The notes under the pieces were generated by a model. The model had not been told where the DNA came from, did not search any database, and saw only the letters and a program-made list of their open reading frames with translations. The translations under genes and the position numbers were made by a program. DNA of 64,000 nt from Apricaphanius iberus (lineage: Eukaryota > Chordata > Actinopteri > Cyprinodontiformes > Aphaniidae): assembly GCA_028564705.1 (NCBI GenBank), contig JAPXFQ010000204.1, positions 124,001 through 188,000 of the forward strand, read 5' to 3'. This document shows positions 46,439 to 58,449 of the stretch, in pieces; the first letter of the stretch is position 1, and each line of letters begins with the position of its first letter.

Positions 46439-47531
46439 GCTAAATCAGGGCCATAATGTTTGTTTATTTGAAAGAAATATTTGAAATTGAAAATATGTAA
46501 CTTGACTATGAAAGTCAAGTTTTTATTTTGAACTTGAAATTGGATTCAAAATTAAACTAAATGTATTGAATGTTTCTATTAAGTAAAATTTCCGTGGTAT
46601 TTTTATTTTGTACTTTTCTAAAAAAAAAAAAAAAATTTTATTCAAAAGTTTTAGTAATATATATATTATTTTCAAGTTTGATGCATTTTTTTCCTTCAAT
46701 TTCAGAAAATGTTTTTTCTGATTCAGGTCTTTCTAATCAAGGTCAAAACTGTTCTTTACTGTTTCAGATTTTTCTTCCAGCATCTGCTTTTCTACACTTT
46801 TAGATTCCTTTTTTTCAACTTCAAACTTTCGGCACTGATGTGGTGGGCGGGGCTACACAGAGAGGGGAGCTAAATCATGATTGGCAGCCGAGCACAGGAG
46901 GCTGAAGACGGTCCCTCTATCCTGCTGCCTTCAGGAAAACTGGGAATAAACATAATCTATCAAACCCATCCTGTACACTATTATTACATGTTTATTAGAG
47001 AATACATCATGCGTAACCACTAAAGCTCAGTTATCAAAGCTGTTTCAGTCAATAATGTACAAATTATGCTGTAAAAATGAACAATTATTAGCAGTTTTCC
47101 TAACCACTACATCAGAAGTGGAAATTTACCATGCCCTCAAAGTAAGGTTCGTCGTACCTCACTAAAAATGGCGTCTTCTTCAAGCCATACGGCCGATGCA
47201 AGGGACCAGGTAAGTGTTTAATTTTAGAATAAATATGCAACAGTCCTAATTGTTTTAATCTGTGTGATACTAAGACAGAAACAAAGAGAGAACGTCTTCA
47301 GCCTCATGAAGCCTCCCTTCTCTCTGTGTAGCCCCGCTTCTCTCTTTTGAATGAAGATTTATTTAGAAAGATAAAAAATAAAAATACCACTGAAACTTAA
47401 ATAAATAAATAAAATTCTATACATTTTGCTTTATTTTGAATCCTATTTTTTGAAGTTCAAAATAAAACCTTTCATTTTCAGTTTACATATTTTCACTTTC
47501 AAATAAACAAACATTATGGCCATGATTTAGC
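46439..47531. mobile_element. Inverted-repeat DNA element with an exon-like core
   Basis: The left end GCTAAATCAGGGCCATAATG and the right end, read inward GCTAAATCATGGCCATAATG, continue as inverted repeats through TTTGTTTATTTGAAAG. A second inverted pair lies inside (GGGCGGGGCTACACAGAGAG against CTCTGTGTAGCCCCGCTTC). Near the centre are an ATG with 14 codons (MASSSSHTADARDQ, 47168-47209) and a good splice donor, CAG then GTAAGTG. This suggests a leftover first exon of an autonomous relative. Confidence 0.7.
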
Positions 47532-47979
47532 ACCATACCCAGCCATACTGAGTGGGTGGACAATGTGCAGAAAATATTCACCATGGAAAGAATGACCTTT
47601 ATTCTAACATTGAAAGAAATGGGAAAAGAAAAATGGGACATATAAAAAACTGTTTCTTTATCATGCGTGCTTGCTGTTCTGTTAAATTCTTATTTTATTT
47701 TTTGCATTTTGTAAACATACAAAAAACTGAGATTACCATATTATGTTTTTGTTTGCTTAAAACAATAAAGATAAAAGTGAAGGAAAAGCAAAACAAACAA
47801 AAAAAACCTCTGGCTTCTTCATTGGTGTGCTATAGTGATTGAGTTGCAAAACCCGTGATGTAAGATGTTGAATGGGGCACACTGTCGCTGATTGACAGCT
47901 CCCTCTTCTGGATAAGCAAATCTGTTGGTCTGTTTTATAAATAAAACATACACACATAAATGATATCATCCTCACTTAC

Positions 47980-48040
47980 TTAGTGTCCCAAGAGATCGGA
48001 AACCCTCTCGTAGATTCTGAGTAAACATTGGAATTATTGG
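47980..48040 (-). CDS. tmem68: tmem68 exon
   Basis: 61 bases encode PIIPMFTQNLREGFRSLGTL plus one base of the next codon. The acceptor is TTTCTTTCAG and the donor is GTAAGT. It joins in phase to the exon at 51978-52171 upstream and the exon at 18032-18171 downstream. The PIIPMFTQNxREGFRSLGxxR block is a signature of TMEM68. Its 3' neighbour is 29.8 kb away, and the L1 copy ends only about 170 bases from this donor. Confidence 0.92.
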
Positions 48041-50127
48041 CTGAAAGAAAAAGACAAGAGAACAAGCTTAAAGAGGGGGGTTATTACACCGAATTTAAAC
48101 AGGGTTTCATGCATGTAGGATTAGGTTTCATAAACGTATTTAACTTAATATAAAATAAACATCTTTCTTCAAATCTAATAACTCCATTTTATTAACCAAA
48201 GTTTTTATTATGTTATTGTCTTATTAGTATAAATTAATTACCACATTTTTGCCATATATTATCTCATGGGTCATTACAATTTTTTTTGAGGCCAATAACC
48301 TTCAGCTAATCGGCCCCTTGACATAAAATTCACACCAGATTTTGACAACAACCCAAGTTATTCACACAAAAAATGGATTAAACTGAAAAAGTCAGCAAAT
48401 ACAGTTATGGGTAGGAAACTGAAATAACACAGGAAATTTTTTTTTGAAAACATCAACATAAAAAGATGTACATTCAAGTAGAATGTATTGAAAGCCAAGA
48501 AACTATCTGAAATCTCGAGATTATTTGATGGTCTACCATAAGCTTTCTAATGATCAAAGTACACATAATGCTAAAACTTTTAAAAGCAAACTGACACTGA
48601 CAAAAAAGTTGTACAGTTGCAAAATAAAATGACAGCAGCTAGAGCTGTATTTCTACAGTCATCACTACTGGGACTATAGTTCAGAAAAAAATATTAAATA
48701 CTAATTCACCATAAACCAGCCGCAGCCAGGTGCCCCTCGTAACATCTCTAAAAAAAGACCTTAAGTATGTGACTATTTTCTCCACACAGAATGTCTTAAA
48801 GGCGTCATCACTAAGAAAGGCTTTTGGCACAGAATTCAATAGGTGAATAAAAAAAAATAAAAAAAGCTATTCCATATCATTTCAAGTTTTTTTTTACAAA
48901 CAACTTCACTCAAGGACCGTTTTTGCTTTCATTTATTTGTATTCTTAGATTAGTTGGGTTGTTGTTGACATCTGGATAGATATATGTTAGAAAGGCATGC
49001 AGTATATTCAGCGACAATACATAGTGGTTACTGTATCTTCTTGATCTCCAAATTGCTAAGCAGGCTCAGCAGATGAAAAATAACATAAGAACAACAAAGC
49101 TTATGTAGAAACAAGTCAAACAAAACATCTTCATTCAGTGAATTTACTCACAGTAGGTAGAACAGCCAGAATTTCTACTCAAGGATAGAAAGACTTTTTA
49201 ATATTAAGCACGTGAAATTAAAATCTATAGTGCAGTAAAACTACTGCTGTCAAGAGATTAAAAAAAACTTTGAGATGATTTAATATTGATCTGTAATTAA
49301 TTAATCTAATTAATCACTTTTTTTAATCGCACCTAACTCTTTCTTAGAAAAGACCTAATCTTGAGGTATTTTCATTTAAATTGATTATATTATTGTGGCA
49401 GAACAAATATATAACAAAAACAGTGGCTTTATGAAGTAATTTATTTATTTTTTTAAACAGACTTGAACAGATGCAGTCCCAGCCTTTTACATTTCTCTGT
49501 TTTGGAGACTAGTTTCAAGTGATGCCTACAACTTCACCTTCAAACACACAGGATTTGTTAGCATTCTGGACTCAATTGGGTACATATCATAGATGCTCTT
49601 ACAATAAAAGACTAGTACTCCAATGGGTAAGAATATTGAAAGCTGTTTCAAAGTTAAACATGGCCAACACCAAAGCTGAATCAGGAATGTCAAGATTTTC
49701 AAAATAAGGAGTCTCAAAATAAGGCTCTTGCTTATCTACTCATCAGCTTATTGATTTAAAAAGTTCCAAATTCCAATGATAGCCATGAAAGAACAACACT
49801 TATGTACAGTTAGGCTCAATATTATTTTAGGTCTCTGAATAAACTATTATAATTTCTCTTTAATGTTTTCTTTTATTGATTTTCATGTTTTATACTTAAT
49901 TAGTGTTTTAAATTTTAAGACTTTCACGCTGTGTTTTTTAAATCTTATTCCTAGTTGCTATTTTTATTTTTCATGCGTTTATCATGTTTGTTGTCTTTAC
50001 CTCCAAATCATGTAAAGCACCTTGAATTACCTTGTGCTGAAAGTGTGCTATACAAATAAAATTGCCTTTCCTTTGCGTTCTTTGTTCTTTTCCACCATAT
50101 TACAAAGAAAAGTAATATTATTAACCA

Positions 50128-50174
<47 letters not shown>

Positions 50175-51882
50175 TTATATCATGTTAGTAATTTAAATTA
50201 AAGGCTTATTTTTATTCTTTTTAATCTTTTAAACATTTATAACACGTTATAATATTAATGGATGAAACCCTTAAAGTAGTTTGTCAATAAAGTTTAGTCA
50301 AATTCTCTTCAGCTGTAGGCTAAAGCTAACTAGCTATTCACCAGTGTTGATGGGCTCCAACACTGCAGCTCAGTCACTGAGAGCCGAAGCAAGCAGGTCT
50401 ATCCAACCCCTGTTGTGTTTTTTTAAGCGTTTTTTCGCTTCTGAGGACCGGGATCAGAACCGAGGGGAGATTTTAAAAGCCACAGATTTTAGCAATGCGA
50501 CGTGGGTACGTTTCCTATGTCTCTGTAAGAGATTCGTAGCGAGCTGGAGAGGGGAGACCTGCTTAAAACAGCTGACCGTAGTTTTATACTTCGTTCATTA
50601 TTGTTACCTTTAGTGTTTTAGTGCATCGAGGATCGGTTCAAAACGGGACGTAACCTTTAACGGAGCCACTGAAACATTTATCCGGGACAACGTCCTCTGC
50701 TGCTTCTTTGTTGTTACGTCTGAGCGCGCTGAAGCTACCGTTAAATTCTGTTTCAGCTTAAATCATTACATCCTTTTTGTGGTTTGAAAGGAGAGAGGTT
50801 GGCTGATAGAGCTGCGTGGGCCATTGTTAATGATTCGTTTGGAATAAGTAATGATTGTTGTATTAAGCTGCCTGATAGGGTATAATGAAAAAACGAGGGG
50901 GAACTTTTTTTTCCTATCGAACTTTTTTTATCGACCCCCCTTTTTTTCTATCGCACCACACATCTATCGTCGATATATATTGCTATCGAATTATCGCCCA
51001 GCCCTAGTTCTTAACCAATTGGATTTAGCTGGACTGAGGGGAATTAAGGGATCTTTGTATTGTAAGGGTTTGCAGATCTCTGACCAAAACCAGAAATGAA
51101 AACGTTTTGACAATATACACCAAGTGGAAGGCACCATCAAAATTTCTAAATATTTTTTTGAGTATTTTCATTCTTCGGTCTTCCTTTATGTTCCAATTTT
51201 TCTTATTCTAAATATAGAAGTGGTCACAACTATCACTCCTGCCTTGTGCAAACCTTTATACTTGCTCATTTCTGGAAGTGTCTGATCAATTTTCAATCAC
51301 AGGGCAGCTGTAAATTAGTTACGATTATTAACATTCCTAAATTTGACAGAAAATGTTACATTTTCAATGTAAATTGTGTTGTTTTTTTATAAAGGAAATA
51401 CAGGAGAGTACGTTTCTTATTAATTTTGTACAACCTTGAGCATTCTCTTCATGGGGTTATCCTACAATAACAGAGTGTCTTCAGTTATACGCTTTTTCAG
51501 TTTTACTTTAACACAGACTTTAAAGGAGATCCTTCCTACCATAGCTATCAGCATCTTTACAACTCCTCAAATAATTAAATTGTATGAGCTGCAATAACAC
51601 TTAATTCCTCTCTGTGATCAATGAAATATTTTTTGTATGAATCTTTTTTAAACAACCAAGGGAATATTTGATTATCAACACTGCAATGCATGTGTAAATG
51701 GTGTGACACAGAGCTTTCACATTATTCCCTGGTTCCCACAGTTATTATTTGAAGTTATTTTGCAGCTGCAGTGTTGGTTAGCTATGTTAGCTTGTTTGTT
51801 AGTCAAGGCTTGCCTGATCACTGCAGATTGGATGGATGGATGGATGGATGGATGGATGGATAGATGGATAGATGGATAGATG

Positions 51883-51916
<34 letters not shown>

Positions 51917-51977
51917 CTGCACAATTAAATTATTGCCATAATCCCAGTAGTGTATTAGTGAGTTTGACATAACGCAC
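48041..51977. other. tmem68 intron with few recognisable elements
   Basis: A LINE 3' tail remnant (about 49860-50085; GTAAAGCACCTTGAATTACC and CTATACAAATAAAATTGCC) is followed by a (TA)n run at 50133-50171. About 50210-51007 looks like a decayed DNA element ending in ATCGCCCAGCCCTAG. The rest is AT-rich and empty. Confidence 0.5.
51829..51913. repeat. (TGGA)n(TAGA)n microsatellite
   Basis: About six TGGA units are followed by alternating TAGATGGA and pure TAGA units. It lies ~65 bases downstream of the donor of the exon at 51978-52171, on the transcribed strand. Confidence 0.95.
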
Positions 51978-52171
51978 CACTTGACAGTCAATGGCAACCT
52001 GTGCAAAACCTTTGCGTTTGCCCCAAAAAAGACGGTAGGTCTCATCACTAAACATAGCTTCTCGCACTCCTCCTGGAGAAATACCGAGCAGATGACCATT
52101 CCTCAGAGCCCGGACACACTCCTCCTGAGGACCATGAATTACTGAGAAGACCTCTAACAGCAATTTAAAAC
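51978..52171 (-). CDS. tmem68: tmem68 exon with acyltransferase glycine motif
   Basis: 194 bases complete a Gly codon and add 64 codons: FKLLLEVFSVIHGPQEECVR onward. SPGGVREAMFSDETYRLFWG is the family's acceptor-binding motif region, followed by KRKGFAQVAIDCQV. The acceptor is TGTACTTCCAG and the donor is GTGCGT, a weaker form with G at +3 and C at +4. The frame would run on into the intron (VRYVKLTNT...), but the next exon begins PIIPMFTQ, so the donor after GTG is preferred. Confidence 0.92.
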
Positions 52172-52295
52172 CTGGAAGTACAAAGCAAAATGCGGAAATT
52201 AGATAAACACAGAGGAGTTCCACTTTAAATATGCTGAAAACTTTACAGGGGCGGCATCAAGAATGAAGCATTATGTACACATTAGACAAGAGGTA

Positions 52296-53900
<1,605 letters not shown>

Positions 53901-54570
53901 TATCATTTATAAATATACAGAGGAATTTTTTGGAATTTTTCAACACATCAAATGCATGCGCAGCATGGTTCATTGCCCTAGGGGAAAAAGGAGACACCTA
54001 TGTTGGGCAGAGGAATAACCCATACTTTTCTGACCTCTGTTTTGAATCATAGATGGAACCATAATACCATAGTGCAGGGAAGTATGTAATCCTGTGCAGT
54101 TGTAATTTTTCACAGTGTGCCACTATGTAAAAAACCTTATATGAAATCAATTGAGTTTTTGGGTTTGCTATTTGGTGTAGCAAACCCAAGGGCATGATAT
54201 GCTTCATCATATCCAGATCAGAAGAAAAAAGGGCAGATCCGAGACACTCCATGTTGAAAAAAGAAAATTCCTTTATTTCATAAAATGGGACATGTCATGT
54301 CCCAGCAAAGGATGGTCTGAACGTGCCATTAAACAACACAATGTAAATCAAAATCAATCACACTTATGTAAAATCAAAATGTCCACTTAGGAAGCAAAAC
54401 TGATTGACAACGAATTTCACAAGCTGTCATGCAAATGGAATACTAAACAGGTGCAGATTTTCAGCATGTAGTAACCACAGACCACTTCTCAGTTCCTATG
54501 CTTTATGGCTGATATTTTGGTCACTTTTGAATACTGGTGGGGCTTTCACTCTAGTGGTAGCATGAGTCTA
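53901..54570. other. Unannotated intronic stretch
   Basis: Short ORFs (53998-54252 minus, 54199-54390 plus) match nothing I know. Part may be the 5' flank of the following transposon. Confidence 0.4.
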
Positions 54571-54578
54571 AAACCTAA

Positions 54579-55553
54579 ATGGCTAAGGTAGTGCAGCTCA
54601 TCCAGGATGGCATATCAACACGAGCTGTGGCAAGATGGTTTGCTGTGTCTATCAGTTTAGTGTCCAGAGCATGGCGCTACTACCAGGAGACAGGCCAGTA
54701 CATCAGGTGATGTGGAGGAGGCCGTAGGAGGGCAACAACCCAGAAGCAGGACTGCTATCTCTGCCTTTGTCCAAAGAGAAACAGGAGGAACATTGCCTCA
54801 GCCCTGCAAAATGATCTCAAGCAGTCCACAAATGTACATGTGTTGGCTCAAACGGTCAGAAACAGACTACATGAGGATGGCATGAGGGCCCAACATCCAG
54901 CCCGAGGTCCACAGGTGGGGGTTGTGATTAAAACCCAACACCGTGCAGGACGTTTGGCATTTCCCAGAGAACACCAAGATTTGCAAATTCGCCACTGGTG
55001 CCCAATGCTCTTCACAGATGAAAGCAGGTTCACACTGAACACATGTGACAAAGTCTGGAGACGCCAAGGAGCTGCTTGCAACATCCTCCAAAATGACCAG
55101 TTTGGCAGTGGGTTAGTAATGGTGTGGGTTGGCATTTCTTTGGGGGGGCGCACAGCCCTCCATGTGCTCGCCATAGGGCACCTGACTGCCATTAGGTACC
55201 AAGTGAGATCCTCAGACCCCTTGTGAGACCATAAGCTGATGTAGTTTGCCATGGGTTCTTCTAATGCAAGACAATCCTAGACCTCATGTGGAAGGAGTGT
55301 GTCGGCATTTCCTGCACGATGAAGGCACTGATGCTATGGACTGGCCCAACCGTTCCCCAGACCTGAATCCAGTTGAGCACATCTGCGGCATCATGTCTCG
55401 TCCATTCACCAACAGACTATCCATGGTTTTGCGGATACTTTAGCTTAAATCTGGGAGGAGATCCCTCAGGAGACCATCCGCGACCTCATCGGGAGCATGC
55501 CACGGCGTTGTGGGGAGGTCATAAAGGCCCACGGAGGACACCCACACTACTGA
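54579..55553 (+). pseudogene. Tc1/mariner (Tcb-like) transposase relic
   Basis: The frame begins [20 protein letters not shown], a helix-turn-helix region, with a TGA soon after. It continues [40 protein letters not shown] (first Asp), [36 protein letters not shown] (second Asp) and SPDLNPVEHICG (Glu). It has several stops and shifts. The clear terminal inverted repeats of the other copies were not found. It is related to but distinct from 37131-38753. Confidence 0.8.
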
Positions 55554-55714
55554 ATCTCAGTTTGAATTGTTTTAAGGACATTACATTAAAGTTGGATCTG
55601 CCTGTGTCTTTTTTAACTTTAATTCTGATCGTTACTCAAAATTCTATGGGTTGATATATTTGATTTCCATTGATCATTTTTATGTGATTTTGTTGTGAGC
55701 ATATTCAACAATGT

Positions 55715-55862
55715 AAAGAACACGTATAGGACAATGTAGAATTTGGGGGTTAAGTGCCTTGCCCAGGGGCACATCGACATGTGACTGGTGGAAGCTGGAA
55801 TCGAACCTACGACCCTCCGATTGCAAGCCAACTACTCTACCACTGAGCCACAGTCGCCCTTT
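55715..55862 (-). mobile_element. tRNA-derived SINE, head portion
   Basis: On the minus strand it starts AGGGCGACTGTGGCTCAGTG, then GTAGAGTAGTTGGCTTGCAA and GTAGGTTCGATTCCAGC (A and B boxes), then GTGCCCCTGGGCAAGGCAC. It is the same family as 24516-24757 but lacks the distal half. Confidence 0.8.
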
Positions 55863-56187
55863 AGTTTTCCCCTTATTTCTTTAGCAGCATATACTGGCAT
55901 CACGCCAAATGGTCCCAAGAATATTGGTACTATGGTACCTTAAAAGTACTATGGTACTAAGAATATTGGTACCATGGTAATTTTAAGGTCTCTCTGACCT
56001 AGGGTTGCACAATAAATCACAAATTTATAATTATCGCAAAATAACTGTACACATATCACAAGAACCTGCCTGCAATTACGTTAACTAATTATTTATCACG
56101 CTTTTAGGCTCTAAGACAGACTAAGCAATATTTCTGAACGATACTTATACACCTTAATTTGCTGAACACCTAAAACAATTGAATTAC
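55863..56187. other. tmem68 intron, small repeats
   Basis: It contains short near-repeats of AAGAATATTGGTACxATGGTA (two copies between 55917 and 55982) and a fragment TAGGGTTGCACAATAAATCA typical of a fish DNA-element end. Confidence 0.5.
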
Positions 56188-56355
56188 CAGGAATTTTGAA
56201 GAGGAAGTGGTCAGCTACAGAGTGGCAGGTACGTCCTTTCTGAATTATAACACTGGCCAGGAAGTAATAGTAGTCAATAGGTATAGCTCCATGATAGTAC
56301 ACAATTAGAGCTGGTCCTTTGTTGGGAATCTTCTCCATTCCATGGATCTCATAAC
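56188..56355 (-). CDS. tmem68: tmem68 exon with acyltransferase motif I
   Basis: 168 bases encode 55 full codons plus split Gly codons at both ends: YEIHGMEKIPNKGPALIVYY, then HGAIPIDYYYFLASVIIQKG and RTCHSVADHFLFKIP. HGAIPID carries the conserved His and Asp of the catalytic motif; the enzyme family transfers acyl groups to glycerolipids at the ER membrane. The acceptor is TTTATATCAG and the donor is GTAATT. It lies 107 bases from the exon at 56463-56562. Confidence 0.95.
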
Positions 56356-56462
56356 CTGATATAAAAGTCATATCACAGGATATGTTAATGCATAAAAAAG
56401 ATTACATTTTTTGTCTAGTGCTATGAATAAACTTACATATAATTGTTGGGGAGTAGTCTTAC

Positions 56463-56562
56463 CATGCCATATGGCTCCATGTCCATCCCACAGGGTTGCC
56501 AATGTTTTCCTGGCTCCATCCCACAAGTTGTTGCTATAAGCTTCTTTGAGTTGATTCTTCCT
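56463..56562 (-). CDS. tmem68: tmem68 exon
   Basis: 100 bases encode RKNQLKEAYSNNLWDGARKT, then LATLWDGHGAIWH plus one base of Gly. The acceptor is CTTTTAACAG and the donor is GTAAGA. This is the link between the N-terminal membrane region and the catalytic domain. It is preceded by a 5.5-kb intron holding a Tc1 copy. Confidence 0.93.
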
Positions 56563-56798
56563 CTGTTAAAAGTAAGAATGAAAAATAAATACATGGATAC
56601 AACATAGTTTTGTTTAAAAAAAAAAAGTCTTATTTAAATCATCTTAACATGGTAACATTTATGATCAGGCTCGCAATGGGTATTAATAATATTTCATGTT
56701 ATTAATCTTTTTTTCAAGAAAAAAAATACAGGTTGTGTCATAATGGCAATTAATTTGTTTCGTCTGAATTAAAATTTTAAAAAACAAAACTAGCTATA

Positions 56799-58294
56799 CG
56801 GTGGGGCAAAAAAGTATTTAGTCAGCCACCGATTGTGCAAGTTCTTTCACTTAAAATGATGACAGAAGTCAGTAATTTTCATCATAGGTACACTTTAACT
56901 GTGAAAGACAGAATGTGAAAAAAAAATCCAGGAATTCACATTGTAGGATTTTTAAAGAATATATTTGTAAATTATGGTGGAAAATAAGTATTTGGTCAAT
57001 AACAAAAATTCAACTCAATACTTTGTAATATAACCTTTGTTGGCAATAACAGAGGTCAAACGATTACTATAGGTCTTTACCAGGTTTGCACACACAGTAG
57101 CTGGTATTTTGGCCCATTCCTCCATGCAGATCTTCTCGAGAGCAGTGATGTTTTGGGGCTGTCGCCGAGCAACACGGACTTTCAACTCCCTCCACAGATT
57201 TTCTATGGGGTTGAGGTCTGGAGACTGGCTAGGCCACTCCAGGACTTTCAAATGCTTCTTACGGAGCCACTCCTTCGTTGCCCGGGCGGTGTGTTTGGGA
57301 TCATTGTCATGTTGGAAGACCCAGCCACGTTTCATCTTCAAAGCTCTCACTGATGGAAGGAGGTTTTGGCTCAAAATCTCACGATACATGGCCCCATTCA
57401 TTCTTTCCTTAACACGGATCAGTCTTCCTGTCCCCTTAGCAGAAAAATAGCCCCAAAGCATGATGTTTCCACCCCCATGCTTCACAGTAGGTATGGTGTT
57501 CTTGGGATGCAACTCAGTATTCTTCTTCCTCCAAACACAACGAGTTGAGTTTTTACCAAAAAGTTCTACTTTGGTTTCATCTGACCACATGACATTCTCC
57601 CAATCCTCTGCTGTATCATCCATGTGCTCTCTGGCAAACTTCAGACGGGCCTGGACATGCACTGGCTTAAGCAGGGGGACACGTCTGGCACTGCAGGATT
57701 TGATTCCCTGTCATGATCATTTTGACCCCACGGGATGAGATCTTGCGTGGAGCCCCAGATCGAGGGAGATTATCAGTGGTCTTGTATGTCTTCCATTTTC
57801 TGATAATTGCTCCCACAGTTGATTTTTTCACACCAAGCTGCTTGCCTATTGTAGATTCACTCTTCCCAGTCAGGTGCAGGTCTACAATTCTTTTCCTGGT
57901 GTCCTTCGAAAGCTCTTTGGTCTTGGCCATAGTGGAGTTTGGAGTCTGACTGTTTGAGGCTGTGGACAGGTGTCTTTTATACAGATAACGAGTTCAAACA
58001 GGTGCCATTAATACAGGTAACGAGTGGAGGACAGAAGAGCTTCTTAAAGAAGAAGTTACAGGTCTGTGAGAGCCAGAGATCTTCCTTGTTTGAAGTGACC
58101 AAATACTTATTTTCCACCATAATTTACAAATAAATTCTTTAAAAATCCTACAATGTGAATTCCTGGACTTTTTTTCAAGTTCTGTCTCTCACAGTTGAAG
58201 TGTAACTATGATGAAAATTATTGAACTCTATCATTATTTTAGGTGGGAGAACTTGCAAAATCGGTGGCTGACTAAATACTTTTTTGTCCCACTG
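56799..58294 (-). mobile_element. Tc1-like transposon, nearly complete
   Basis: It is flanked by TA on both sides (56797-56798 and 58295-58296). The terminal repeats begin CGGTGGGGCAAAAAAGTATT at the left and, read inward, CAGTGGGACAAAAAAGTATT at the right. Internal repeats include GGTGGAAAATAAGTATTTGG. The transposase runs on the minus strand. Confidence 0.9.
57015..57930 (-). pseudogene. Tc1 transposase with central deletion and frameshift
   Basis: The N-terminal paired-type DNA-binding half is intact: [20 protein letters not shown], then [20 protein letters not shown]. After about residue 74 (RGVKMIMTG) roughly 40-45 residues are missing and the frame shifts. Coding resumes with [20 protein letters not shown], then [13 protein letters not shown] (first Asp), [17 protein letters not shown] (second Asp) and [15 protein letters not shown] (Glu, DD34E), ending [11 protein letters not shown]. 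All catalytic residues are kept, so the deletion is the main lesion. Confidence 0.9.
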
Positions 58295-58337
58295 TAGTAC
58301 CTATCCAGCTATGCAACAGTTTTCCAGCTTTGTAAAA

Positions 58338-58442
58338 ATGGTTGACTCGTGTTGTGACCCTGGGTGCACAAACAACCAAGGTCAAGTTAAAGCCTTTTAT
58401 CGCATTGCAAAAGATCCAGCTCTCAGGAAGGGATGGATGCTG
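58338..58442 (+). pseudogene. Orphan THAP-domain exon
   Basis: 35 codons from ATG: MVDSCCDPGCTNNQGQVKAF, then YRIAKDPALRKGWML. The Cys-x4-Cys pair with GCTN, the F-Y-R block and the Trp fit the start of a THAP zinc-finger domain. That domain is the DNA-binding part of P-element-like and Kolobok transposases and of host THAP proteins. The frame ends at TAG, or splices at CT before GTAGGT. The distal Cys/His pair was not found nearby. It is probably the leftover first exon of a DNA transposon; it lies 40 bases from the Tc1 end. Confidence 0.6.
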
Positions 58443-58449
58443 TAGGTGC

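Noticed and set aside
51818..52099. Minus ORF ending in SIYPSIHPSIHPS repeats
   Set aside because: It is a shifted frame across the tmem68 exon that reads into the TGGA/TAGA microsatellite. The real exon uses another frame with good splice sites.
54848..55252. 134-codon minus ORF
   Set aside because: It is the antisense of the Tcb-like transposase, whose plus-strand motifs are clear.
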